This document shows positions 1-8,291 of a stretch of DNA of 12,500 nucleotides, one piece after another (positions within the stretch are counted from its first letter, which is position 1; each line of letters starts with the position of its first letter). The notes under the pieces are model-generated. The model was not told the DNA's origin, made no database searches, and worked only from the letters and a program-made list of their open reading frames with translations. The position numbers were made by a program, and so were the translations under genes. The DNA comes from Theodoxus fluviatilis (lineage: Eukaryota > Mollusca > Gastropoda > Cycloneritida > Neritidae): contig JAWQFJ010025630.1 of the NCBI GenBank assembly GCA_034096865.1, forward strand, positions 40,001 to 52,500, read 5' to 3'.

Positions 1-216
1 TAGTGTTTACAATGTACAAGGAAATATCTTCTTCTTTTAAAGAATTACAAAATGGACATTTTTTCTTGACTTTCATCATACGTATAACGTTGGTTTTTTT
101 TTTAGTCGTTCAAGCAGAGTCTGAAGCGAATGCAACTATCTCTTTAAAAATTTCATAGTAATAAAATTACTATACCTTTCTAGATTAGGTGTCTGCTTGA
201 AAGAAGAGTACCATGC

Positions 217-220
<4 letters not shown>
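1..220. other. AT-rich non-coding sequence
   Basis: This stretch is AT-rich with several T and A runs. I see no sustained reading frame, RNA gene or recognisable repeat before the GA microsatellite that follows. Confidence 0.6.

Positions 221-268
<48 letters not shown>
221..268 (+). repeat. (GA)24 dinucleotide microsatellite
   Basis: This is an uninterrupted GA run of 48 bases. It gives rise to a spurious alternating Glu-Arg peptide in a short frame starting at 197, which should not be taken as a gene. It lies upstream of the 3' end of the minus-strand SINE at 441-854 and is the cleanest and shortest of the several GA arrays in the window. Confidence 0.97.
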
Positions 269-270
<2 letters not shown>

Positions 271-440
271 TAACATCTTAAACATTTTATCTTTTAGTTC
301 TCTGCAGCAACAGACTAATATAACTCCCGCAAACTACCACAACAAGAGCACAATAGCTGATAAACTGAATGACTTTGCGAAACGGCTCAGCACCCAACAC
401 CGCCATGTTATCCAATCCTTGCCATTAGTCCAACCTATAA

Positions 441-854
441 AAAAAGGTAAAGGTGTGTTTTTATAGCGACTTACACCTTTTGTCTGGGTCTCAAACCTCT
501 TTACACTTTTTACCCCCTGATCACTGGGCATCTTGATCAATCCTCACTGGTCCCTCACAACAAACATAGTGACAGACATTTAAGACGCACACAGTCAGGT
601 ACCAGAACCAACTCCGCTCCCTGGGGAGTATTCCAACCCGATGCTGGCGCTTGGTCGCATACAAGGGTTAATCGCACTACATTTTGCCAACATTGCCCTA
701 ACAGGTACCCGGTTTTACTCCTGGGTGGGGAGAAGCAATGCGAGTTAAGCATCTTACTCAAGGATGCAACTCTGGGAACCGCGCAGCTTCGAACGCCGTA
801 CCCACAGGCCGCAAGCGACTGTAGGTCCAGCGCGCTAACCACTCGGCCACCTAC
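441..854 (-). mobile_element. tRNA-derived SINE with conserved central domain (Nin-DC-like)
   Basis: Read on the minus strand, the element opens with a tRNA-like head at 854. TGGCCGAGTGG at 849-839 matches the RNA polymerase III A box, and CGTTCGAAGCT at 795-785 resembles the B box, with a plausible spacing of about 44 bases. A middle segment at about 762-702 contains TTGAGTAAGATGCTTAACTC, then GCATTGCTTC, then CACCCAGGAGTAAA and GGGTACCTG. From memory this resembles the deeply conserved Nin-DC SINE domain of invertebrates; that match is recognition, not a search result. The body continues through CAGCATCGGGTTGGAATACT and ends in a LINE-like tail (GTCGCTATAAAAACACACC) near 470-452, followed by an A/T run. 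Such SINEs encode no protein and depend on a partner LINE for reverse transcription. No clear target-site duplication is visible, so the 3' boundary is approximate. The short minus-strand open frames inside it are not genes. Confidence 0.8.
839..849 (-). promoter_or_regulatory. RNA polymerase III A box of the SINE
   Basis: TGGCCGAGTGG on the minus strand fits the TRGYNNARNGG A-box consensus. It sits about 5 bases inside the SINE start, as in tRNA genes. Paired with the B-box-like CGTTCGAAGCT at 785-795, it forms an internal type 2 promoter. The B box departs from GGTTCGANTCC at several positions, so this copy may transcribe poorly. Confidence 0.75.
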
Positions 855-859
855 TCTCT

Positions 860-1500
860 ACATGCAATTTCGCCATCGATTGGAAGCAGCGTTTTCTACG
901 ACTCCAGGTGAAGCCTAACGAAGGTTCTGCTGTTTGAAACATGATCGCCTCTCATCCTTTCTGCCCGTTCAACCTCGGCCAGAACCCTCTTAATCAGCGT
1001 TTATTTTTGCTAGTGATCGATGCCAACGAAAGTTGTGTATACACAGCGCCAAAAATAGGGTATGTTGATCTCCTTTGTTCAACTGAGGACATAATTAGCA
1101 TTGACGTCATGCGCTGTTCTGACTGTATTGGAGACCAGTGCACAGCAAGTGGCTGTTTCTCCACAAATTGTTGGTGGTTGCGTGGGTCGGGCTCTAGATC
1201 TTCCTCGCTCTTAGGAAACCACAGTCAGCCTCTTGATGGCCCAATGTTGTTCAGGTGCCCACTATTGGCTGTTTGGCTGCTTTGTGTTGTCTCCTGGCTA
1301 AGCTACTGGAGCAAGCCCCGAAAGCCCAACAGCTAGGGGTTTCAGCTGATGGGGAGGACATTGAGCTACCTCAACAGTATGCTGTTGTCATCTTGGTTGC
1401 CCGGTATTCCAGTAGAATTGTGTATTACAATGAATTGGCTCAAATTAAAAGCATTGATCATCAGAGCGAGTCCAAATGAAGTAATCTTAACCCATACATT
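860..1500. other. Unassigned sequence with weak plus-strand open frames
   Basis: Two overlapping plus-strand frames are open here: 941-1336 (131 residues) and 1255-1479 (74 residues). The second ends with a plausible-looking peptide containing EDIELPQQYAVVILVARYSS. I recognise no domain in either. Neither has a convincing start context, splice pair or matching partner frame. The region could be an old exon, a degraded mobile element or chance open sequence. I do not call a gene. Confidence 0.3.
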
Positions 1501-2290
1501 AGATTGAAGGAAAACTTTACTGTTTAGTGTCAACATACGTTAAAAAACAGAGGGGGGATTTATTAAGCCCGTACGTGTGTGTTCTGAACACCGTTTGTAT
1601 TTCAAATACAGAATTCTGGCTGTTCTAATGAATTAAAAAGAAAATAACGTTATCATGGCAGACATTTCGGGGAAAATTTGTTACAAATTCAGTGTCGGAT
1701 ATCACCGGTGATTCCATATAAATATATTGATTTTTGTAACAGGAGGAACATATCTGGATCTTGTATCAATGATAACCAAAAATGAGAACGTTCTCTTGGA
1801 TGGAATATTGTAGTCATTTAGCCAAGCTTATTTTGTATAATATGCCACTGACAAGTCGTGATACACATCTTGGCGGAATAATGACTATAACATATAATCA
1901 GTGACAAGCCGAAGCATACTGAAAGATGTACTTAAGTATACAAAGGCGCGAATGATTAAATACAGTGAATTAATCAACAACTCCATGACTAACGCTGCTT
2001 TCAACATATGACAGCCCAAATGAAGAACCTGCCACATCTATGTATTGAAAAACGTAAACCTAATCATGTAAAAGCAGATCAAGGAAAGCATTAAGTATAG
2101 GTATTGATGAACGCATTTTAGTAAAGTCTTTCACACATGTTCAGACGTTCGTGTGTTACCATTTCTTACACGTACTAACAGTCCTCGGGCACCGTCAATC
2201 CCCCTCCATCCACAATCGAAGTATTCACGAAACCTCACCCACAACCAAGATCAGTACAAACAGCGGAACGGTGAGGGGGGATAGCTGACC
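1500..2290. other. AT-rich intergenic or intronic DNA
   Basis: Stops are frequent in every frame and no repeat array or RNA gene is visible. A 12-base palindrome, GAGAACGTTCTC, occurs at 1784-1795 but has no supporting context. Confidence 0.6.
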
Positions 2291-3100
2291 TACGTATTAA
2301 TAGTCTCAACACTCAAGAAACAACAAACACTGGGAGGAAAAAACCCCACACTGCAGAGAGCCAGCGAGAAGATCTGGCTTAGATAACGGTGTCCTGAAGG
2401 CACTCCATGTGGACTTGTAGCTCATCACAGCAGTTAACCCTTGGGAGCATGGTCCAACCCAAACAGAGGCTTTTGTGGCCTGGCGTCTGGCATAACAACA
2501 GGCCCTGTCCAAAGGAACACTGGAGTGTTTGTCTGATCCTGAGTATACTCCTTCCCCACCCCGAACAGCACGAGTTCGTTTAGGGATGATAGGAAGGTGT
2601 AAGGAGGGGATGAGTGGAGTGGGTGGGGGAAGTCGGAGGTGGTTGAAAAAGAATTGAAAGAAAGGTAAGAGAGGAATGGATTGGCCTTCGAGTATACTGA
2701 AGAAAGAATGAGGTCAAGATATGCGTTTTTGGATGGTATACTTCCTCCTTTCCCTACTGTCCCTCGATCTATACTCAACGAAAAAAAAGTTGTGTTTGTA
2801 TCTCCTAGTTCAAGCGGAATAAGGTAACGGTGCCTGTAAAAAGGCTCGCGTTATTTTTGGCAAGATGACAACCACTCCTGACTGCAGGAGATGGTATGTT
2901 GACTGTGATGTGTTTTCGGATGGTCTTCTCACACCTCTTCAAACTGACACGCGCAAACAAAAATAACTGTTCTTCCTCAATGACACAGAGCTAGTGTAAA
3001 ATAACACGAAGAAGAAACAAATACATATTTTCCAGAGCTTATTTTCGGTACGTATTTAGACACCCATGTGCGCTCACACGCGTCCGCACACATAAGTATA
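2290..3100. other. Unassigned DNA with a purine-rich patch
   Basis: Minus-strand open frames at 2306-2512 and 2434-2778 show no recognisable domain. The plus strand is strongly purine-rich at about 2585-2730, with GGAGGGG, GGGTGGGGGAAG and AAAGAATTGAAAGAAAGG, which accounts for the Ser/Phe/Leu-rich minus-strand translation. The remainder looks non-coding. Confidence 0.5.
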
Positions 3101-3243
3101 AAGAGAGAGAGAAAGAAAGAGAGAGAAAGAGAGACAAAGACAGAGGCAGAGGGACCGACAGACAGACCGACCGACCGACAGACCGACCGACCGACCGACA
3201 GACAGACAGACAGACAGAGAGAGAGAGAGACAGAGAGAGAGAC

Positions 3244-3288
<45 letters not shown>

Positions 3289-3395
3289 CAGAGAGAGAGA
3301 CAGAGAGAGAGACAGAGAGAGAGACAGAGAGAGAGACCGAGAGAAAGAGACAGAGAGAAAGAGACAGAGGGGGGTGGAGGGGTGGAGGTGGAGGT
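3101..3395 (+). repeat. Compound GA / GACA / GACC purine microsatellite
   Basis: A GA-rich array carries an internal tetranucleotide block at 3153-3218 made of interspersed GACC and GACA units. It then runs through GA with CA interruptions and ends in a G-rich purine tail (GGGGGG, TGGAGGGG) at about 3369-3395. The minus-strand open frames of 171 and 149 residues and the plus-strand 61-residue frame are low-complexity Ser/Leu or Arg/Glu/Asp/Thr translations of this array, not proteins. Confidence 0.95.
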
Positions 3396-3404
3396 AAGGA
3401 TTAA

Positions 3405-3470
3405 AGTGAACTGAGTTAAATTGATTTTGGAATGAACTGAGCTGACTTCCACGGATCCGAAATGAACTGA
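3405..3470 (+). repeat. Three spaced copies of a TGAACTGA decamer
   Basis: AGTGAACTGA at 3405-3414 and AATGAACTGA at 3431-3440 and 3461-3470 lie 26 and 30 bases apart with diverged sequence between. They look like remnants of a roughly 28-base tandem repeat directly beside the purine array. Divergence makes this a weak call. Confidence 0.45.
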
Positions 3471-3682
3471 ATCGAACAGGAGACTCAATCATCTTTATAT
3501 GGCGAGCATTGCTGATTGTGCAGAACTGCCCTATTTTCGGCCCTTGCAGTAGAAGAGTACATATACATTTTGAATCCTACCCCAACACACATCCGCTCCT
3601 TCAAAACACAGCACTGTTATGAATCATTCCGTAAATGCCATGATTGATTGGTAACCGAGTGTCTAAAATGAAAATGTAGACA

Positions 3683-3769
3683 AAGATGACATTTTTACCA
3701 CGTAACATTTAACCAAGATGACACTTTAACCCCGTAACATTTACAGATGTGACATTGTACCCGTACAAG
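3683..3769 (+). repeat. Degenerate ~30-base tandem repeat, about 2.8 copies
   Basis: Units start at 3683, 3715 and 3745. Each follows the pattern AGATG(T)GACA, a T-rich or TTAACC stretch, then CCCGTAA(C)-like sequence and CATTTA. The first two copies share AAGATGACA and CGTAACATTTA, and the third is shorter and more diverged. This is a small minisatellite of unknown origin. Confidence 0.7.
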
Positions 3770-4110
3770 AATTTAGAAGAACAAATCGATATCAGTTTGA
3801 TCAGTTCTGTACATGTCGGCTGGTAAACCATGCCTCAGAAAATTGAGAGTGTATGCTTAACATTCCTTTGAGAGTTTCAAGCTTTGAGGTTGGCCATCAA
3901 TGCGTTTCATAGTAACAGGCACTGAAACATGGTACCAGGGAAGACAGACGGCACATTCAGAACACGCCACGAGAGAAAATAAATGCTAGGAAAAACAAAT
4001 ATTAGGAGAAGTTTGAGCGACTCCTCCCCACCGGTGACTTTCTCGGAGCATGGGAAGGATTGTAAAATATTTCAGGTTACAAGCCAGGAAAGACCAAACT
4101 GAATGTAGAA
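3770..4110. other. Non-coding sequence upstream of the reverse transcriptase fragment
   Basis: I see no sustained open frame and no repeat. Some of this may be decayed 5' sequence of the retrotransposon that becomes recognisable at about 4110, but nothing in it can be aligned by eye. Confidence 0.4.
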
Positions 4111-4140
4111 AACGAAGAAGACAGTTCTTAAATTCTCAAC

Positions 4141-4747
4141 AAGTTCAATGCCAGTTTTAACACCACCGATTTATCCTCAGAAACACAGCGGGAACTCTTT
4201 CTCTTGGAAAACGTACGCCTTTGTCTGGAAGCTACACCTCGTTATCGTCAGAAAATACTTCATGAGGGTAAAATTTCGTAAGGCCAGGGGTCCTGACAAC
4301 ATACGGCGAAGAATACTTCTCGGGTGTTATAATCAACTCGCTTCCATCTTCGCGAGCATGTTTCAACGCTCGCTGGACACTTTTGCCATTCCAGCGATTT
4401 GGCAAAAATATGTCACCATACCTGTGCCTAGGAAACAGCGACCGTCCAGCATAAAAGAAAACCGACCTTTAGCGCCGATATCCCTCACCATGAAGATGTT
4501 TGAACAGTTCATTTTCCAACACCTCCACAGTGACACTGCCCAGTTTGCCGATCCCCAACAATTCGCATACCAGCAGCGCAGAAGCACCTGAGATACTGTC
4601 CTTTTCCCACAACATCAGGTTCTCTCATATATTGACTCACTTGGAACATCCGCCCGAATTCTGCTCGTGGACTTCTCAAGCGCCTTCAGCACCATCCAGC
4701 CACTCAAAATGGTAGAGAATTATCTGAAACATGACAGACAACACTAA
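4141..4747 (+). pseudogene. Decayed non-LTR retrotransposon reverse transcriptase fragment (CR1/L2/Rex1-like)
   Basis: In an intact element this domain copies the element's RNA into DNA at a nicked genomic target. Here the frame starting at 4148 reads KARGPDNI from about 4280 (the entry motif usually written KAxGPD), then PAIWQKYVTIPVPRK, then RPLAPISLTMKMFEQ, then QFAYQQRRST (the QFAYxxxRST motif), ending at a TGA at 4589-4591. The same frame continues past that stop with LLVDFSSAF at about 4661-4687. This is motif A, and its first catalytic Asp is encoded by 4670-4672. The frame reads STIQP and stops at TAA 4745-4747. Before 4230 the best peptide (FNASFNTTDLSSETQRE, then ENVRLCLEA) lies in a different frame, so at least one frameshift separates it from KARGPD. 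The rest of the palm, including the expected YxDD box, the thumb and any endonuclease, is not visible. The copy is truncated and dead. The clade assignment rests on the DFSSAF-TIQP and KARGPD signatures and is only to superclade level. Confidence 0.85.
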
Positions 4748-5275
4748 CATCATCCGATGTATGACCGGAGACGTGTTGTCGTCACCTTCGGACGGGTCAA
4801 GCGAAAAATCATAGCAGCCGCCATCTTTGCAGGATAAGAATTGGAATGCAGATAGTAGAAGACGTATGTGTCCGTACTTTTTGAGGTATAAAGATCGGTT
4901 GATGATGGTTAAACATTGCATTAAAGTATGACTATAGTTTGATTACAATTTAAAAATCATCGAAGATGTTAATAACGGATACATTTTGTTTTATTTTGTA
5001 CACAGACCCTTTAGCGATTAGTAAACAAAACACGCTGATCGAGGAGAGTGTCACGGCGCTGTAGCTGGCAGACGTGCACAATCAAAGTGAATAACCACAC
5101 ATGTCAGTGAATACTTCATAAATACTTTGTAACCTATAGAATCACAATCACACGGTTCTTTACTGCCACACTCGCTGTCGCGCGAGCGTCGGCCTTCCAA
5201 ATTCAGCGCCGTTTGTCGTAATATAGAATCGCGAGTACACGTCGATCTGACCCAAGTATGATTTTGTGTTATGAA
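4748..5275. other. Non-coding sequence after the retrotransposon break
   Basis: Recognisable reverse transcriptase sequence stops at about 4720. The following DNA has stops in all frames and no array until the GA tract at 5276. A minus-strand frame at 4676-4921 overlaps the retrotransposon antisense and has no domain. A GC-rich patch at 5165-5235 (CGCTGTCGCGCGAGCG) stands out slightly but I cannot assign it. Confidence 0.5.
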
Positions 5276-5276
5276 G

Positions 5277-5318
<42 letters not shown>

Positions 5319-5383
5319 GAGTGAGAGAGAGAAATAGTGAAAGATATATATATATATATTTATAGAGAGAGAGAAAGAGAGAG

Positions 5384-5434
<51 letters not shown>
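5276..5434 (+). repeat. GA microsatellite with (TA)n core
   Basis: GA-rich runs with AAAGA and AATAGA interruptions flank a short alternating AT core at about 5344-5360. The run at 5393-5434 is pure GA. The minus-strand 87-residue Ser/Leu frame is a translation of this array. Confidence 0.95.
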
Positions 5435-5437
<3 letters not shown>

Positions 5438-6323
5438 TTCAGGGTATGCAATGCTAATTTTACAGATGCACGTTGTTTCAACAACTGGTACGATAGAATG
5501 AAATGAACTGGAACACAAGAAATGACTGGCATCTTTTTTTCATCAGATGCAGATGTAGTGTTTTGGGGTTCAATAAAAATTGTACTAAATCACTCAACTT
5601 AAAATCCACGACAAGGAACAGTGTTGTTCACCAGCTTCCGACATGACCTCAAACTATTTCTCTTCCGACTCATGCAAAATAGGTACACGTATTTTTTCAA
5701 AAGTAAAGGAGTCGGTCTGTGAAGAGATATAAGAAAGGGTGAGTCTGTTTATACAAGACAACGTGGTGATTTATCGCTGACAGCACGCTAACTCCCACCG
5801 AGGACATAACCTGTACGGCTCTTGTACTCCTCTCGACAATGATAGTACGAATAAACAGGCTCAAAAGTAACCTAATATATTTTCTGAAAGCAGCGAGTCA
5901 TTGCAACAATGAAGACAGAGAACGAGGATAAAGAGGAGGTCATCTACCCAGAGAATGCAGATAAAAACCCTCCAGCCCGATTTTGAAAGAGCCTCAGCCC
6001 CCAAATCTCGCCAGCCACGTCAATCAGACTGGGTTTCCATGCGCCGCGACGTTGCTGTTTGCAGAGAGACAACAAAGTAAGCTCAAGGCGGGACGTGCAA
6101 ATCGTTCAGCAAGGCGCCACTTTTAGCGCAGTATTGGGCTGTAAGGGAACGGTGCGATGTTTGGAGACAACGCAAACAACCTGGACTGTGCATGTATGGC
6201 CTCATAATTACTACAGAGTGTGCCCAGTGCGATGCAAAGAGCGAAGGCAAGGGCAGAGGTGTGGGTGGGGTGCTACGGGAAGGAGAGACAGGCCGAGCTG
6301 ATGACGGAAATAAAACGCGCGTA
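5435..6323. other. Unassigned DNA with short open frames
   Basis: Nothing long is recognisable. At 5636-5674 one plus frame reads FRHDLKLFLFRLM, loosely like the C-terminal tail of some LINE proteins. At 5910-5987 a 25-codon frame begins MKTENEDKEEVIYPEN and then stops. Frames at 6059-6301 and 6220-6720 show no domain and run across the hairpin at 6324-6361. I call no gene. Confidence 0.4.
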
Positions 6324-6361
6324 TGGTGCCAGAACAGGCAGAAATGCCTGTTCTGGCACCA
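6324..6361. repeat. Perfect 17-bp inverted repeat with GAAA loop
   Basis: GGTGCCAGAACAGGCA at 6325-6340 and its exact reverse complement TGCCTGTTCTGGCACC at 6345-6360 enclose a 4-base GAAA. One further T-A pair (6324/6361) extends the stem to 17 bp. Pairing fails beyond that. If transcribed, GAAA is a GNRA-type tetraloop. The stem is shorter and the loop smaller than usual for a microRNA precursor. There are no flanking terminal repeats to make it a MITE. It could be a recent fold-back duplication or a structured RNA element. Confidence 0.9.
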
Positions 6362-7306
6362 GAAACATAGAAATAGAAGTGGAGAGGCTAATTGATTTCT
6401 TGATCCATGCAAACGTTCTTGAAGAAATGAGTGTGATACTTTGCATATGGCGTCATTTGTACTCATACCATGGATTCCAAAAGCTGCAGATGCATTTTCT
6501 CATATGCTGGAGTTTTATCAATTTACACTTAAACGTGTGTAGCTACAGGGCAACGTATCAAAGAGTAAGGAATGATCATCTCTTCAAAGCCCTAGACCCT
6601 GCCATTTACTGCAAATCCCTCCTTCCCAACCCCATCCTCCACCCACCCAGCCCAATCCCCACCCCAACGTTTGAAATCCTTCCAAATCAAATGAAGACCA
6701 AAAAAGTCTCGCGTGGATAGACAACCAGAGAGACAGAAGGCAGAGAGTCGGGACAGGTGGACTGAGGACTTTGTAGTCCCAGGACCGATATAATATTTAC
6801 CTTATGATCCATATATGTCAGACTGGGGGAGTTAGTGAACGAGAAACATCCACAACATCAACACTAATTACAAACGGCGTGTCGGACACTGCAAGTGACC
6901 TGTCAGAGCGTTTCAAAAAGAAGGACCTGCACAGAGTACTGAGGTTATGAAATGCAGGGTAACAGGTAACTGATTATGTTCTACGGCACAGTGTTTATTT
7001 GGCGGATGTGGCTATCCAGGAGCGTCGACGGTTTGCAGTGTGGCAAACAAGTTGGGAGTAGTGGGGGTAACGAGGCAGGGAGTGGTAGAAAGAAATTGCC
7101 TTGTGGCAAGACCTGAGGTTTGCGCATGGCGGAAGAAAGGAGAGGACAAACACTAGCCAATGGCTACTTTGTTTACTGTTACACTTCTGTTTGGCCATTA
7201 AAAGGTTGAGCGGGTGCCAGCACGGAAATGCATGTTAATGTCTACCCTCTAGCGACCCCTCTTGTGGCTGGAGCGTAAGCGGTCAAAGAGCTGCGATCAC
7301 GAAGGC
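6362..7306. other. Unassigned sequence, no supported gene
   Basis: A plus frame open to 6720 and a minus frame at 6995-7198 lack recognisable domains or splice context. A pyrimidine-rich patch at 6615-6665 is CCCA/CCAC-rich. A purine-rich patch follows at 6725-6760. The rest appears unique. Confidence 0.5.
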
Positions 7307-7328
7307 GGGTGGGGGTGGGGGTGGGAGG

Positions 7329-7329
<1 letters not shown>
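7307..7329 (+). other. G-quadruplex-forming motif
   Basis: Five runs of at least three G (7307-7309, 7311-7315, 7317-7321, 7323-7325, 7327-7329) are separated by single-base loops (T, T, T, A). This is a strong predicted parallel G-quadruplex by pattern alone. It abuts the GA array that starts at 7330. Its role, if any, is unknown. Confidence 0.85.
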
Positions 7330-7383
<54 letters not shown>

Positions 7384-7603
7384 TGAGGCAGAGAGAGAGA
7401 GAGAGAGAAAGAAAAAGGCAGAGAGAGAGAGTGAGGCAGAGAGAGAGAAAGAGTGAAACACAGAGAGAGAGAGAGACAGAGAGACAGAGGGACAGACAAA
7501 GAGAATGAGAGAGAGAAACAGAGAGAGAGAGAGAGGCACAGAGAGAGAGAGAGGCAGAGAGAGAGAGAGAGTGAGGCAGAGACTGAGAGAGAAAGAGTGA
7601 GGC

Positions 7604-7634
<31 letters not shown>

Positions 7635-7695
7635 TAGAGAGAGACAGATATAGAGAGAGACAGATAGAGAGAGACAAAGAGAATGAGAGAGAGAC

Positions 7696-7734
<39 letters not shown>
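7330..7734 (+). repeat. Compound GA / GACA / GAGGCA microsatellite, about 400 bases
   Basis: The array opens with a pure GA block (about 7337-7380). It continues as GA interrupted by GTGAGGCA, GACAGA and AAAGA, includes GACA runs at 7617-7633 and again at about 7691-7701, and closes with pure GA to 7734. Minus-strand Ser/Leu frames of 157, 126 and 85 residues and plus-strand Arg/Glu frames of 64 and 66 residues are translations of the array. GTGAGGCAGA recurs several times, so part of the tract has grown as a higher-order unit rather than as simple GA. Confidence 0.96.
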
Positions 7735-7737
<3 letters not shown>

Positions 7738-8034
7738 TTCTTCTTCTTCTATCCATGCTTCGCGATAGTTGTACTTAAAATTTATAAGGTCTTATACCCA
7801 AACGTTTATCATTGTCTGTATCTTTAGTCATTGTGAACACCTACCATGTCTTGTTTTTTCGGAACATAAATGAGCTGCAAGGAGTTGTCAGAAAAACCGG
7901 CTGTTTCCACAAATTTGCCTTGCCCGTGATTTCATTATACGGTATGTTCTTTACTGGGTCTACCATTTCCGGTCATTTTGAACTCGAAAACATTGAAATG
8001 AAATCTGGCAAGTGAAGCAAATAACGAAGCTTGT
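7735..8034. other. Unique non-coding DNA
   Basis: A plus-strand frame at 7812-8015 (67 residues) has no recognisable domain and no splice or start support. Nothing else stands out. Confidence 0.5.
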
Positions 8035-8180
8035 TAATTTTTTTCTAGGTTTGTTTGTTTTTGTTAAAGTGGTTTGTTTGTATGTTGGTTGGCTTGTTTG
8101 TTCTTTGGTAAATTGGTTGGTTGGTTGGATGGTTGCTAGGTTGATTGTTTGTTTTGTTGGTCTATCCGCCTGTTTGTGGT
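8035..8180 (+). repeat. Degenerate GTTT / GGTT tetranucleotide zone
   Basis: The plus strand here is almost devoid of C and consists mainly of G and T. Runs of GTTT at 8049-8065 and elsewhere, and GGTT/GGAT at about 8114-8135, suggest an old tetranucleotide array that has drifted. It directly precedes the interspersed repeat that starts at 8204. Confidence 0.75.
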
Positions 8181-8246
8181 TTTTGTGAGGCTTTTCAGTT
8201 TTTGACTCACATGCGAAGCAAAAGTGAGTCTATGTACTGAGCCGTG

Positions 8247-8291
8247 TCGTCCGTCCGTCCGTCCGTCCGTCCGGGCGGGCGGGCGTCCGTA
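8247..8291 (+). repeat. (GTCC)n / (GGGC)n tetranucleotide within the interspersed repeat
   Basis: About six GTCC units are followed by three GGGC units and a return to GTCC. The tract lies close to the 5' end of the larger repeat and is probably a variable-length part of it. Confidence 0.85.

Noticed and set aside
783..854. A functional tRNA gene on the minus strand
   Set aside because: The A and B boxes are present but the B box is off consensus, no acceptor stem closes, and the sequence continues into a SINE body.
1784..1795. GAGAACGTTCTC palindrome as a regulatory site
   Set aside because: A single 12-base palindrome in 12.5 kb with no gene nearby is not enough evidence.
3101..3395. CRISPR-like array from regular repeats
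   Set aside because: Units are two and four bases long with no unique spacers, and the context is eukaryotic.
2977..3492. Minus-strand Ser/Leu-rich frame of 171 residues
   Set aside because: It is a translation of the GA/GACA array. The parallel frames in other phases are equally open.
4363..4587. Minus-strand 74-residue frame
   Set aside because: It is the antisense shadow of the reverse transcriptase fragment.
5910..5987. Short frame beginning MKTENEDKEE as a small protein or first exon
   Set aside because: It has only 25 codons, no clear donor site at its end and no recognisable sequence.
7283..7756. Minus-strand Ser/Leu-rich frame of 157 residues that could be mistaken for a membrane or mucin-like protein
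   Set aside because: It is a pure product of the GA array at 7330-7734, with alternating SL dipeptides and no unique sequence.
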